This document shows, one piece after another, positions 1 to 13,387 of a DNA stretch of 64,000 nt. Position 1 is the first letter of the stretch. Every line of letters begins with the position of its first letter. Both the position numbers and the translations under genes were made by a program. The notes beneath the pieces are model-generated. The model made no database searches and was not told the DNA's origin. It saw nothing but the letters and a program-made list of their open reading frames with translations. This DNA is from Streptomyces shenzhenensis. Its GTDB lineage: Bacteria > Actinomycetota > Actinomycetes > Streptomycetales > Streptomycetaceae. The stretch is from NCBI RefSeq assembly GCF_003688995.1, contig NZ_PENI01000008.1:124001-188000 (forward strand). The letters are read 5' to 3'.

Positions 1-1245
1 CAGGTCGCCGGTGCGGTAGAAGCCGTCGGCGCTGAAGGTGCGGGCATTGTGCTCGGGCGCCCGGTAGTAGCCGCGCAGCGTGTAGGGGCCGCGGGTGAGC
101 AGCTCGCCGGTCTCGCCCGGCGCGACGTCCCGGCCGTCCTCGTCGACCACGCGGATCTCGTCGTCGGGGGAGAGGGGCCGGCCCTGGGTCTGGATCACCA
201 GGTCGGAAGGGTCGTCCAGGCGTGTGTAGTTGAGCAGGCCCTCCGCCATGCCGAAGACCTGCTGGAGGGTGCAGCCGAGCGCGGGCCGGACCCGGGCGGC
301 CGGTTCTGCGCCCAGCTTGGAGCCGCCGACCTGGAGCAGACGCAGCGAGGACAGGTCGGCCTCCTCCCACTCCACCGCGTCCAGCCACAGCAGGGCGACG
401 GGCGGGACCACGGCGGTCGCGGTGACCTTCTCGCGCTCGATCAGCCCGAAGGCGTCCTCCGGGCTGGGCGTGGGGGCAAGGACCACCGTGCCCCCCACCA
501 TCAAGGTGCCCAGCAGGCCGGGGCAGGCGAGCGCGAAGTTGTGCGCGGTGGGCAGCACGACCAGGTAGACCGTGTCGCTGTCGAAGCCGCAGACCTCGGC
601 GCTGGCACGGACGTTGTAGGTGTAGTCGTCGTGGGTGCGCGGGATGAGTTTCGGCTTGCCGGTGGTGCCGCCGGACAGCAGGAGCAGCGCCACGTCACCG
701 GGGTCCGGCTCGGCGAGCGGCACCGGTGCGGCGTCGATATCGGCGAGTGCGGTGAACTCGGCGGCCTCGCCGGCCACCAGGACGTGCTCGATGGACGGCA
801 CCGCCTTGCGCGCGGCTCGGGCGAGCGCGCGGTGGTCAAAGCCGTCGAGGACGTCCGGGATCACATAGGCCGTGGCGCCGGCCGTCTCGGCCACGTGCAC
901 GATCTCGCTCTCCCGGTGTGCCGGCAGCGTCAGGACCGGCACCGCGCCCGCCCGGAGCAGCGCGAAGAACAGCACCACGAAGGCGTCGGTGTTGGGGAGT
1001 TGGACGACCACCCGGTCGCCCGCGCCGATGCCGAGCCGCCGCAGACCGGCGGCCTGGCGGTCCGCGCGGCGGTCGAGTTCGGCGTAGGTCCAGCGGTCAC
1101 CGGCGGCGTCGACGAGCGCGATCCGGTCCGGATCCGCCGCCGCCCGCTCGCGCAGCAGCCGGTCGAGGGGCCGGCCTTCCCAGTACCCGGCGGCGCGATA
1201 CCGCCGTGCGAACGACTCCGGCCAGGGCACCCACCCGTCGAGCAT
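1..1245 (-). CDS. Salicylate-AMP ligase (MbtA/YbtE/DhbE family), C-terminus cut by window edge
   Basis: About 415 residues of a stand-alone aryl-acid adenylating enzyme are visible; the C-terminal subdomain lies off the left edge. It activates an aryl acid with ATP and loads it on an aryl carrier protein, here probably the ArCP of the NRPS at 21337. The P-loop LLLSGGTTGKPK and the A5 block QQVFGMAEGL are intact, and the visible sequence stops near TGD. In DhbE numbering the pocket reads H-N, Cys at position 240 (codon 524-526) and Leu at 337 (codon 232-234). The 2,3-DHB enzymes carry Ser and Val there, while salicylate enzymes such as MbtA carry Cys and Leu, so salicylate is inferred. Start ATG at 1245 with GGGAG just upstream, and an iron box further up. 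It diverges from the salicylate synthase. The family call is very safe; the substrate is likely. Confidence 0.93.
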   Translation of the reverse strand, partial: MLDGWVPWPESFARRYRAAGYWEGRPLDRLLRERAAADPDRIALVDAAGDRWTYAELDRRADRQAAGLRRLGIGAGDRVVVQLPNTDAFVVLFFALLRAGAVPVLTLPAHRESEIVHVAETAGATAYVIPDVLDGFDHRALARAARKAVPSIEHVLVAGEAAEFTALADIDAAPVPLAEPDPGDVALLLLSGGTTGKPKLIPRTHDDYTYNVRASAEVCGFDSDTVYLVVLPTAHNFALACPGLLGTLMVGGTVVLAPTPSPEDAFGLIEREKVTATAVVPPVALLWLDAVEWEEADLSSLRLLQVGGSKLGAEPAARVRPALGCTLQQVFGMAEGLLNYTRLDDPSDLVIQTQGRPLSPDDEIRVVDEDGRDVAPGETGELLTRGPYTLRGYYRAPEHNARTFSADGFYRTGDL

Positions 1246-1265
1246 GCTCAACTCCCACCTGCTGT

Positions 1266-1284
1266 TTAGGAGAGGCTTACCTAA
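1266..1284. promoter_or_regulatory. Iron box (DmdR1/IdeR operator) upstream of the salicylate ligase
   Basis: TTAGGAGAGGCTTACCTAA, 19 bp, is close to the actinobacterial iron-box consensus TTAGGTTAGGCTAACCTAA. It sits about 20 nt upstream of the leftward start codon, so an iron-loaded DmdR1/IdeR repressor would shut the gene off in iron-replete cells. Confidence 0.88.
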
Positions 1285-1448
1285 TTTGCGATCACGGTCA
1301 AGTCCGGGGAGTGCTCGTGGTGCCGTTTCCGCAGGTGATCCGGTATGGCGACGCGGCGGACCAGGGAGGCGGGCGGCGGCCGAACCCCGGATGTGATCCA
1401 GAGTGGCCCTGGACGGACCTTCGTCCCGGCGGCTAGGTTCTATCGCGA

Positions 1449-1467
1449 TTAGGTTAGGGTAACCTAA
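1449..1467. promoter_or_regulatory. Iron box upstream of the salicylate synthase operon
   Basis: TTAGGTTAGGGTAACCTAA is a near-perfect 19-bp match to the iron-box consensus. It lies 18 nt upstream of the TTG start at 1486 and therefore overlaps the expected promoter/leader. It is separate from the box at 1266, so each divergent arm has its own operator. Confidence 0.93.
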
Positions 1468-1485
1468 GTCCAGGGAGGTAGCTCG

Positions 1486-2820
1486 TTGCTGCGTTATCTG
1501 AGCGCGGAGACGGAACTGCCGGCAGACGGGGATCCCCTCCTGTTGGTCGCGAAACTGGCGGAGTCGGGACTGTTCGACCAGTACGTCGTCTACGAACGTG
1601 AAGGCGACTACTGCTTCGCCGGAGGCGCGCTCGGCGAGGTCGTCCTCGGCCGCTCCGGGATCCGGCGCAGATGGCTCTCCGAAGAGATCGTGGAACCCCT
1701 CGGCCCGCACCCGCTGCGTCAGGTCGGGGAGAAACTGGCGGAGATGGGCGCCGAGGGCTGGAACGCCCACGGCTGGATGGCGTTCGAGTTCTCCCATCTG
1801 TACACCGACCGGCCCGACCGGGCGGGCGACGCGGACCTGCTCCATCTCGCCGTCCCGCACACCGAGGTGCGGTTCCGTCAGGAGCACGCCGAGGTGCGCG
1901 GAGCGGACCGGGAGACGCTGAACGCGGTGCTGGAACTGCTCGCCGAACCCGTCAGCCGTACCCCCGTCGCCCCGCGGCCGATCGAGGTCGCGGACGTCTC
2001 CGGCCGCTACCCGGAGATCGTGGCCCGGGCCATCGAGGAGATCAGGAGCGGCACCGACCTGCAGAAGGTCATCCTCTCCCGGTCGGTCCCGGTGCCGTTC
2101 CCCGTCGACTTCGTCGCCACCTACGTCCACGGCCGCACGCACAACACCCCGGCCCGGTCCTTCCTGTTGCGCCTCGGCGGGCGGCACGTCGCCGGGTTCA
2201 GCCCGGAGACCGTCGCCGAGGTGAGCGCGGACGGAGAGGTCGTCACCCAGCCGCTCGCCGGAACCCGCGCCCGCGGCTTCGGCGGCGCGGAGGACGAGCG
2301 GCTGCGCGCCGAACTCCTCGCCGATCCCAAGGAGATCTCCGAGCACGTGCTGTCCGTGAAACTGGCCGAGGAGGAGATGGGCACCGTGTGCCGGCCGGGC
2401 ACCGTCTCGGTGCGCGACCTGCTCAGCGTGCGCCGGCGCGGCAGCGTCCAGCACCTGGGTTCCAGCGTGCACGGGCTGCTGGCCGACGGCGCCACCGCCT
2501 GGGACGTGCTGCGCGCCGTCTTCCCGGCGGTCACCGCGTCGGGCATCCCCAAACTCCCCGCCTACGAGCGCATCACCCGGCTGGAGGGCGGTCACCGCGG
2601 CATCTACAGCGGCGCGGTCCTCCAGGCGTCCAGTGACGGATCGCTGGACGCGGCTCTGGTGCTGCGCAGTGTCTTCGAGGAGGACGGCCGCACCTGGCTG
2701 CGGGCGGGTGCGGGCATCCTCGCCGGCTCCACCCCGGCCCGGGAGCTGGAGGAGACCTGCGAGAAACTGCGCAGCGTCGCCCCGTACGTCGTCCCGGCCC
2801 AGCCGGCCGCGCGGGGCTAG
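1486..2820 (+). CDS. Salicylate synthase (MbtI/Irp9/YbtS family, chorismate-binding)
   Basis: 444 residues, the usual length for salicylate synthases. The enzyme converts chorismate to salicylate through isochorismate in one active site with Mg2+. The C-terminal two thirds is the chorismate-binding fold with QKVILSRS, GRTHNTPARSFLL, PLAGTR, KEISEHVLSV, GSVQHLGSSV, FPAVTASGIPK, RAGAGI and EETCEK. This series of blocks resembles MbtI/Irp9 more than EntC/DhbC isochorismate synthases. The TTG start has GGGAGG 8 nt upstream. It leads an iron-box operon with the MFS exporter and the alpha/beta hydrolase. Plain isochorismate synthase remains possible, but the salicylate-type pocket of the divergent ligase favours salicylate. 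Confidence 0.88.
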   Translation: MLRYLSAETELPADGDPLLLVAKLAESGLFDQYVVYEREGDYCFAGGALGEVVLGRSGIRRRWLSEEIVEPLGPHPLRQVGEKLAEMGAEGWNAHGWMAFEFSHLYTDRPDRAGDADLLHLAVPHTEVRFRQEHAEVRGADRETLNAVLELLAEPVSRTPVAPRPIEVADVSGRYPEIVARAIEEIRSGTDLQKVILSRSVPVPFPVDFVATYVHGRTHNTPARSFLLRLGGRHVAGFSPETVAEVSADGEVVTQPLAGTRARGFGGAEDERLRAELLADPKEISEHVLSVKLAEEEMGTVCRPGTVSVRDLLSVRRRGSVQHLGSSVHGLLADGATAWDVLRAVFPAVTASGIPKLPAYERITRLEGGHRGIYSGAVLQASSDGSLDAALVLRSVFEEDGRTWLRAGAGILAGSTPARELEETCEKLRSVAPYVVPAQPAARG

Positions 2821-2828
2821 GGGGCCGC

Positions 2829-4118
2829 GTGCGTCTGGGAGAAGTGGTCGTCGATGTCGCGCCGCTGCGGTCGAGCAGGGACTTCCGGCTGGTGTTCGCC
2901 ACCCAGGCGATCTCCATGGTGGGCACCCACCTCACCTCGGTGGCGGCCAGCCTGCAGATCTACGAGCTGACCGGATCCTCGGTCCAGGTCGGTCTGATGA
3001 GCCTGGTCCTCGGCATGTCCCTGCTGGTCGGCCTGGTCATGGGCGGGGTGCTCGCCGACCGGGTGGACCGGCGCCGGGTCGTGCTCGTCACTCGGGCCGT
3101 GACCGCGGTGGTGGTCACCGGGCTCGCGGTGAACGCGGCCCTGCCGAACCCGCGGGAGTGGTTCGTGTTCGTGGCGGCCGTCCTGGCGGGCGGCACCAGC
3201 GGGCTCGGCGGCCCCGCGCTGATGGCCGCCACCCCCGCGCTGGTGGCCCCCGGCCAGCTGGCTGCCGCGGGTGCGCTGACCACCCTCACCGCCCAGCTGG
3301 GCGGCATGGTGGGCCCGTCGCTCGCCGGAGTGATCGCGGCGGGCCCCGGGCTCGCCTGGTGCTTCGCGATCGACGCGGCCATCTATGTCGTCGGCCTCGC
3401 CCTGCTCGCGCCGCTGCCGAAGCTGGCGCCGGACGGCTCGGCGGAGGCGCAGCACCCGCTCAAGGCCATGGCGGAGGGGCTGGCGTTCCTGCGCGGGAAC
3501 CAGGTGGTGGCCGGGCTGCTGCTGATCGACGTGTGTGCGGTGGTCTTCGCGATGCCGTACGCGCTCTTCCCGGAGCTGGGCACCGAGCACTTCGGCGGCG
3601 GCCCGTCCACCGTCGGCCTGCTCTACACCGCGCCCGCCGTCGGCTCGTTCTGCGGAGCGCTGGCGAGCGGCTGGACCGGCCGGGTGCACCACACCGGGCG
3701 GGCGCTGATCGGCGCGGTCGCGGTGTGGGGTGTGGCGATCACCTGCTTCGGACTGAGCCCCAACCTGTGGACCGCGCTGGCCTTCCTGGCGCTCGCGGGT
3801 CTCGGTGACACGGCGTCGGAGATCCTGCGCCGGGCGCTGCTCCAGCACTACACGCCGGACCGGCTCCAGGGCCGGGTCGGCAGCCTGTGGCTCGCCCAGG
3901 CCACCGCCGGTCCCTCCGTGGGCAACCTGGAGGCCGGTCTGGTCGCCCGTGCGCTCGGCTCCTCGGCCGGTGCCGCGGCCGTCGGCGGTCTGGTCTGCCT
4001 GGCCGGGGTCGCCACGGTCGCGCTGGCCATGCCCGCACTGCGCCGCGCCACCCTGCACGGCCCGCCGGCCGGGCAGGACGCCGAGCTGCCCGCCGGGCCC
4101 TCGCGGGCGGCGGACTGA
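2829..4118 (+). CDS. MFS siderophore exporter (EntS-like)
   Basis: 429 residues with about 12 predicted membrane segments and the MFS loop motif GVLADRVDRRR after the second segment (about residues 75-85). It resembles enterobactin exporter EntS/YbdA and belongs with proteins that push newly made siderophore out of the cell. GTG start 8 nt after the salicylate synthase stop, so the two are almost certainly co-transcribed from the iron box at 1449. No soluble domain is added. The exported molecule is inferred from context only. Confidence 0.85.
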   Translation: MRLGEVVVDVAPLRSSRDFRLVFATQAISMVGTHLTSVAASLQIYELTGSSVQVGLMSLVLGMSLLVGLVMGGVLADRVDRRRVVLVTRAVTAVVVTGLAVNAALPNPREWFVFVAAVLAGGTSGLGGPALMAATPALVAPGQLAAAGALTTLTAQLGGMVGPSLAGVIAAGPGLAWCFAIDAAIYVVGLALLAPLPKLAPDGSAEAQHPLKAMAEGLAFLRGNQVVAGLLLIDVCAVVFAMPYALFPELGTEHFGGGPSTVGLLYTAPAVGSFCGALASGWTGRVHHTGRALIGAVAVWGVAITCFGLSPNLWTALAFLALAGLGDTASEILRRALLQHYTPDRLQGRVGSLWLAQATAGPSVGNLEAGLVARALGSSAGAAAVGGLVCLAGVATVALAMPALRRATLHGPPAGQDAELPAGPSRAAD

Positions 4119-4145
4119 GCGACCCGACCCGGAAGGGAGACACCG

Positions 4146-4958
4146 GTGCCGAGCGCGCTGGTCAATGGAATCCGGCTGCACTACGACGTGGCGGGCTGGG
4201 GCGACCCCGTGGTCCTCGTGATGGGCCAGGGCGCCACCGGCCGGGCCTGGCACCTGTATCAGGTACCGGCGCTGGTGGCGGCCGGACATCGGGTGGTCAC
4301 CTTCGACAACCGGGGCATCCCGCCCACCGACGAGTGCCCCGGCGGGTTCACGATCGGCGATCTGGTCGCCGACACCGCCGGGCTCGTCGAACACCTCGGC
4401 ATCGCGCCGTGCCGGTTCGTCGGTGTCTCCATGGGCGCGTACGTCGTCCAGGAGTTGATGCTGGCCCGGCCCGAACTGGCCGTCCAGGGCGTCCTGATGG
4501 CCACCCGGGGCCGCACCGACCCGCTGCGCGCGGCCGTGTCCGCCGCCGAACGCGCCCTGCTGGACAGCGGGGTCGTGCTGCCGCCCGGCTACGCGGCCTG
4601 GGTACGGGCGCTGGAGAACCTGTCACCGGCCACCCTGAACGACGAAGAGGCCGTCCAGAACTGGCTGGAGCTCTTCGAGTTCTCCCCGCTGTCCGCCGGA
4701 CCCGGTGTGCGGGCCCAGCTCGAACTGGTGGTGCCGGAGGGGAGACTGGCGGCCTACGCGGGGATCAGGACGCCCTGTCTGGTGATCGGCTTCGCCGACG
4801 ACGTGACCCTGCCGCCGCAGCTGTCCCGCGAGGTGGCCGAGGCGATCCCGGCCGCCGCCTACCGGGAGATCGAGGACTGCGGCCACTACGGCTACCTGGA
4901 ACGTCCTGACGAAGTGAACCGCGCGCTTCTGGAGTTCTTCCACACTCGATCAGAATAA
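4146..4958 (+). CDS. Alpha/beta hydrolase, candidate siderophore esterase or trans-acting thioesterase
   Basis: 270 residues of the alpha/beta-hydrolase fold. The nucleophile elbow is GVSMGAY (Ser near residue 98), an acid is in VIGFADDVT, and the C-terminal His is in DCGHYGYLERP. An oxyanion region MGQGATGRAW follows strand 3. GTG start with GGAAGGAG upstream, third gene of the salicylate synthase operon. None of the four NRPSs carries a thioesterase domain, so this stand-alone hydrolase is a candidate for releasing the peptide, as proposed for similar hydrolases in other TE-less hydroxamate clusters. The alternative is hydrolysis of the ferric siderophore for iron release. The fold is certain; the role is inferred. 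Confidence 0.8.
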   Translation: MPSALVNGIRLHYDVAGWGDPVVLVMGQGATGRAWHLYQVPALVAAGHRVVTFDNRGIPPTDECPGGFTIGDLVADTAGLVEHLGIAPCRFVGVSMGAYVVQELMLARPELAVQGVLMATRGRTDPLRAAVSAAERALLDSGVVLPPGYAAWVRALENLSPATLNDEEAVQNWLELFEFSPLSAGPGVRAQLELVVPEGRLAAYAGIRTPCLVIGFADDVTLPPQLSREVAEAIPAAAYREIEDCGHYGYLERPDEVNRALLEFFHTRSE

Positions 4959-4959
4959 A

Positions 4960-4978
4960 TTAGGTTAGGCTCACCTAA
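4960..4978. promoter_or_regulatory. Iron box upstream of the panD-mbtH-NRPS operon
   Basis: TTAGGTTAGGCTCACCTAA differs from the consensus at one position. It begins 2 nt after the hydrolase stop and ends 22 nt before the PanD start, so the long NRPS operon has its own iron-controlled promoter in addition to any read-through. Confidence 0.93.
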
Positions 4979-4999
4979 GTATCTACTCAGGGGGTACTG

Positions 5000-5488
5000 G
5001 TGCAGCGCACCCTGCTCAACGGCAAGATCCACCGAGCCACCGTGACCCAGGCCGACTTGCACTACGTGGGATCTCTGACGATCGATCAGGACCTCATGGA
5101 GGCCGCCGACATCGTCGAGGGCGAGCTGGTCCAGGTCGTCGACATCGACAACGGCGCCCGGCTGAACACCTACGCCATCACCGGCGCACGCGGCAGCGGC
5201 GTCATCGGCATCAACGGCGCCGCCGCCCACCTCGTCCACCCCGGACACCTGGTGATCATCATGTCCTTCGCGGCGCTCGACGAGTCCGAACGGGCCGCCC
5301 ACCGGCCCCGGGTCGTGCACGTCGACAAGACCAACCGGGTCGTCGCCCTCGGCGCGGATCCGGCGGAGCCGGTGCCCGGGGCGCCGGACCAGATCCCGGG
5401 AACCGTCAGCGAGCCGCGCCGGGACAGCGCCCGCAGCGAGGCGCGCCACGACGAGACCGCCACCCGGCCGAACCAGGAGAGGAACTGA
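5000..5488 (+). CDS. panD: Aspartate 1-decarboxylase PanD (cluster copy supplying beta-alanine)
   Basis: Pyruvoyl-dependent decarboxylase converting L-aspartate to beta-alanine. Residues 1-125 are canonical: an N-terminal MQRTLLNGKIHRATVT and the self-cleavage site YVGS (Gly24-Ser25, where Ser becomes the pyruvoyl group). Also present are the blocks NGARLNTYAI and NGAAAHLVHPGHLVIIM. A charged, low-complexity tail of roughly 40 residues follows; typical PanD proteins are about 120-140 residues. GTG start with a G-rich Shine-Dalgarno. It opens the NRPS operon 3 nt upstream of MbtH. Its presence fits the beta-alanine-like code of the next adenylation domain, so it most likely feeds siderophore assembly rather than pantothenate synthesis. 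Confidence 0.93.
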   Translation: MQRTLLNGKIHRATVTQADLHYVGSLTIDQDLMEAADIVEGELVQVVDIDNGARLNTYAITGARGSGVIGINGAAAHLVHPGHLVIIMSFAALDESERAAHRPRVVHVDKTNRVVALGADPAEPVPGAPDQIPGTVSEPRRDSARSEARHDETATRPNQERN

Positions 5489-5491
5489 CCC

Positions 5492-5709
5492 ATGGCCAAC
5501 CCGTTCGACGACGAGAACGGCGTCTTCCACGTCCTGGTCAACGACGAGGGCCAGTACTCGCTGTGGCCGGACTTCGCGCCCGTCCCGGCCGGCTGGACCG
5601 GCGTCCACGGCCCCGACACCCGGGCCGCCTGCCTGGACCACATCGACCGGCACTGGACGGACATGCGCCCCCGCAGCCTCGCCGAGGCCATGCGCAGGAC
5701 CGGGGCCTG

Positions 5710-5710
<1 letters not shown>
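5492..5710 (+). CDS. MbtH-family NRPS accessory protein
   Basis: 72 residues, the normal family size. The invariant MbtH pattern is present: MANPFDDENGVF, then VNDEGQYSLWP, the paired Trp residues in VPAGW, and HWTDMRP. MbtH proteins bind adenylation domains and are often required for their solubility and activity. It is encoded 3 nt after PanD and its TGA stop overlaps the ATG of the first NRPS by one base, so it is translationally coupled to its likely partners. Confidence 0.96.
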
Positions 5711-8879
<3,169 letters not shown>

Positions 8880-8883
<4 letters not shown>

Positions 8884-11800
8884 GCGAGGAGCCCGCGGAC
8901 GACGGTTCCCTGGTCGAGGACGTGCTGCCGCTGTCCCCGCTCCAGCAGGGCCTGCTGTTCCACGCCCTGTTCGACGAGGGCGCCCAGGACGTCTACACCA
9001 TGCAGACCCTGGTGGAGATCGAGGGACGCCTGCGCCCCGAGGAACTGCGCACCGCCGCCGAGGAACTGTTCGCCCGGCACGCCAACCTGCGCGGCGCCTT
9101 CCTCCACGAGGACCTCGACGAACCGGTCCAGGCGGTCCTGAAACAGGTGCCCGTCGACTGGAAGGAGGCCGAGGCCGGCGATGACGCCGAGGCGGCCGCA
9201 CTGGCCGACGCCGACGCCGCGGCCCGCTTCGACCTCACCGACCCACCGCTGCTGCGCTTCACCCTTGTCGCCCGGGGCGGCGACCGGCACCTGCTGATCC
9301 TCACCAACCACCACCTCGTGCTCGACGGCTGGTCCGTCCCGCTGCTCGTGCGCGAACTGCTCCAGCTCTACGCCGCCCGACTCGAGCCGGGCGCCGGCGC
9401 GCCGCTGCCCGCGGTCCGCCCCTACCGTGACTTCCTCGCCTGGCTCGCCTCACGCGACCGGGACACCTCGGCGCGGGCCTGGCGCGAGGCGCTGGCCGGG
9501 GCCGCACCGACCCTGCTCGCGCCCGTGGCAGCCGGAGTGGTACCGGTGCCGCCCGAACTGCACACACTGCGCCTGTCCGAGGACCTCACGGACGCCGTGC
9601 GGGAGCTGGGCCGGAGCAGAGGTGTCACCGTCAACACCGTGGTGCAGGGCCTGTGGGCGCTGCTGCTGGCCCGGCTCACCGGCCGGGACGACGTGGTCTT
9701 CGGCGCCACCGTCGCCGGACGGCCCGCCGAACTCGCCGGGGCCGACGCCATGATCGGCCTCTTCATCAACACCGTGCCGGTGCGGGTCTTCGTGCCGCCC
9801 GGCGAACCGGCCGGCGCCTATCTGCGCCGGCTCCAGGACGAGCAGGCCCGGCTGATGGACCATCAGCACCTCGGCCTCACCGAGATCCAGCGGCTGGCCG
9901 GCACGGGCGACCTCTTCGACACCCTGCTCGTCTTCGAGAACTACCCGATCGACGAGGCGTCCCTCGCGGTGGCCGAGCAGCGGGCCGGGCTGCGGATCGC
10001 CGACGTCAGGGGATCCGGGGCCACCCACTACCCGCTGACCCTGGCCGTGCTCGCCGAACGGCGGCTCGGCGTGGTCTTCGAGTTCCGGCCCGACTGCTAC
10101 GACCGCACCCGGGTGGAGGAGTTCGCCGAGCGCTTCGAGCGGCTGCTGCGGGCCGTCGTCGCGGACCCCGGCCTGCCGCTGGCCGCCCTCGACGTCCTCG
10201 CGCCCGGAGAGCGGGCAGGTCTGCTGGCGCTGGGCACCGGCGAGCGGCCGCCGGTCGCCCACGGCACGCTGCCCGAGGTGCTTCAGGCGCAGGCCGCCGC
10301 CACCCCGGACGCGGTCGCCGTCGTCGGTGCCGGGCAGCGGCTCACCTTCGCCGAGCTGAACGCCCGGGCCAACCGGCTCGCCCGGCTGCTCGTCGGCCTC
10401 GGGGCCGGTCCCGAACGGATCGTCGCCCTCTGCCTGCCGCCGACCCCGGACACCGTCACCGCCCTGATCGCCGTGCAGAAGGCGGGCGCGGCCTATCTGC
10501 CGCTCGACCCCGCCTGGCCCGGCGAGCGGATCGCCGGGATGCTCGCGGACGCCGGCCCGGTCGCCCTGCTCGCCGTCGCGGACACCGCCCCGGACGAGGA
10601 CACCCTGGCCGGTGTCCCGCTGCTCCGCCTCGACGACCCCGCCGTCCGGCAGCGCCTCGCCGACGCCGGCACCACCGACCTCGCCGACGCCGACCGGCTC
10701 GCCCCCGTCCACCCCGAGCACCCGGCCTACGTCATCTACACCTCCGGCTCCACCGGACGCCCCAAGGCCGTCCTCGTCCCGCAGCGGGCCATCGTCAACC
10801 TCTACGCCGCCCACCACGCGGCCCTGCACACCCCGGCCACCTCCGCCGTCGGCGGACGGCCGCTGCGCATCGGGCACGCCTGGCCCACCGCCTTCGACGC
10901 CTCCTGGCAGCCGATGCTCTGGATGTTCGCCGGGCACGAACTGCACCTGGTGCCCGAGGAGGTGCGCCGCGACCCGGACGCCCTGCGCGCCTTCCTCGCC
11001 GAGCACGGCATCGAGTTCATCGAGCTGTCGCCCTCCCTGCTCGCCGAACTCGTCGCCCAAGGCGGCGACTGGCGTGCCGAGTTGAAGGTGCTGGGCGTCG
11101 GCGGCGAGGCCGTACCGCCCGATCTGTGGCGCATCCTGCGCGCCACCGAAGGACTCGCCGCGCACAACCTGTACGGGCCCACCGAGTGCACCGTCGACTC
11201 CGCCGACTGCGACCTCGCGCTCAGCCAGCGCCCCGCGATCGGCCGCCCGGTCGCCGGCGGCACCCTCTACATCCTCGACGGCCACCTCAACCCCGTACCG
11301 ATCGGCGTCGACGGCGAGCTGTACATCGCGGGCGCGGGCCTGGCCCGCGGCTACCTCGGCAGGCCCGGCACCACCGCCGGCCGGTTCGTCGCCGACCCGT
11401 TCGCCGCACACCCCGGCGCGCGCATGTACCGCACCGGCGACATCGCCCGCTGGACCGAGGACGGGCTCGTGGAGTGCCTGGGCCGGATCGACGATCAGGT
11501 GAAGATCCGCGGCTACCGCATCGAGCCGGGCGAGATCGAGGCCGCCCTGCTGGACCATGCCCTGGTCGAGCGGGCCGCCGTCGTCGTCCGCGAGGACACG
11601 CCCGGGGTACGGCGGCTGGTTGCCTACGTGGTGGCGGCGCCCTCGGCACCGGACGACGAGGAGACGGCCGGACTGCTGCGCCGCGACATGGCCGCCGTAC
11701 TGCCCGACTACATGGTGCCCTCCGCGTTCGTCACGGTCGACGGCTTCCCGCTCACCCTCAACGGCAAGCTGGACACCGGCGCGCTCCCGGCCCCCTCCCG

Positions 11801-13387
11801 CACCGCCGGATCCGCGGCACAGCCGCCGCGCAACCCCGAAGAGGAACGGCTCGCCGCCCTTTTCGTACAGGTGCTCGGACTGGACTCCGTCGGCGTGCAC
11901 GACAGCTTCTTCGCCCTCGGCGGCGACAGCATCGTCTCCATGCGGCTGGTCAGCCAGGCCCGCGCGGCCGGAGTGGCGATCTCCCCGAGGGACGTCTTCG
12001 AGCACCCGACGGTCGCCGGACTCGCCGCGCGCGCCGGCACCGTCGCGGCACCGCGGACCGCCGACCCCGACGCCGGGACCGGCGAGATCCCGCTGACCCC
12101 GATGCTCGCCTGGCTCACCGAGCGGGGCGGGCCCTTCCGGGGACTCAGCCAGGCGCGGTTCCTCAGGACGCCCGCCGGCCTCGACCTCGACGGACTGCAC
12201 CGCACCGTGCAGGCCGTCCTGGACCGGCACGACCTGCTGCGGTCCGCGTTCGCGCGGGACGGCGATGGCACCTGGCGCCTCAGGGCCGCGCCCGTCGGCA
12301 CGGCACGTGCCGCGGACTGCGTACGGCGGATCGACACCGAATGGCTCGACCACGCGGCCATCGGCGCGCTGGTGCCGGAGGCCTTCGACGAGCTGGTGGG
12401 CGAACTGGACCCGGAGACCGGGGCCGTGGCGCGATTCCTGTGGTACGACGCCGGACCCGGGAGCGAGGGACGGCTGCTGGTGGTGCTGCACCACCTGGTC
12501 ACCGACGCCGCCTCCTGGGGCGCGCTGGTGGCCGACCTCGCGGCGGCCTGGGCGGCCACACCCCTGTCACCGGCCGGCACCTCCTTCAAGGAGTGGGCCG
12601 AAGGACTCCGGGACGAGGCCCGCTCGGCGCGCCGCGCCACCGAACTCCCCTTCTGGCAGGGCGTACTGGACCGGCCCGAGCCCACGCTGGGCACCGACCG
12701 GCTCGACCCCGCCGTCGACACCCGCGCCACCGTCCAGCGGCACTACACGAGACTCGACACCGGACTCACCGGACCGGTGCAGGAGACCCTGCTGACCGCG
12801 CTGGCGCTCGCCGTCCCGGCATGGCGCCGCGCCCTCGGCCGACCCGGACCCGACGGCGACACATCCGTGCTGATCGCCCTCGAAGGACACGGCCGCGAGG
12901 AACAGCTGCTGCCCGGCGCCGACCTGTCCGCCACCCTCGGCTGGTTCACCAGCCTCTTCCCGGTCCGCCTCGACCCCGGCAGCGGACCCGGTGACGACCC
13001 GGTGCGCCGGATCGGCGACCAGTTGGCCGCGCTGCCCGACAAGGGGATCGGCCACGGACTGCTCCGGTACCTCAACCCGGACACGGCGGCCGTACTCGCC
13101 GAACTGCCCGAACCCCAGATCGAGTTCAACTACCTCGGCCGCATGACCATGGGCGAGCGCGGCGACAGCGCGGTGTTCACCAGCGCTCCCGAGACGGGGG
13201 CGATGGGCAGCGGGGCCGACCCGGAGATGCCGGCACCGTACCCCCTGGTCGTCGACGCGGTGATCACCGGTCGGGAGCTGAGCGTCTGCTGGCATTGGCC
13301 GCAGCGGCTCTTCACCGAGGCGGAGATCCGGCACCTGGCCGCCCTCTGGTCGGACTCCCTCGAACTGCTGCTGAAAGGCGGAGCACT

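Noticed and set aside
49..1269. Long plus-strand open frame opposite the ligase gene
   Set aside because: Its translation is Arg/Gly/Gln-rich low complexity without motifs; the minus strand encodes a fully recognisable adenylating enzyme. The same reasoning removes the long antisense frames over the NRPS genes (for example 9450-12494, 13130-17263, 17294-21316, 21565-24825).
1486..2820. Annotation as isochorismate synthase (DhbC/EntC) for a catecholate pathway
   Set aside because: The block pattern matches MbtI/Irp9 salicylate synthases and the neighbouring ligase has the salicylate-type pocket; no 2,3-dihydro-DHB dehydrogenase is present in the window.
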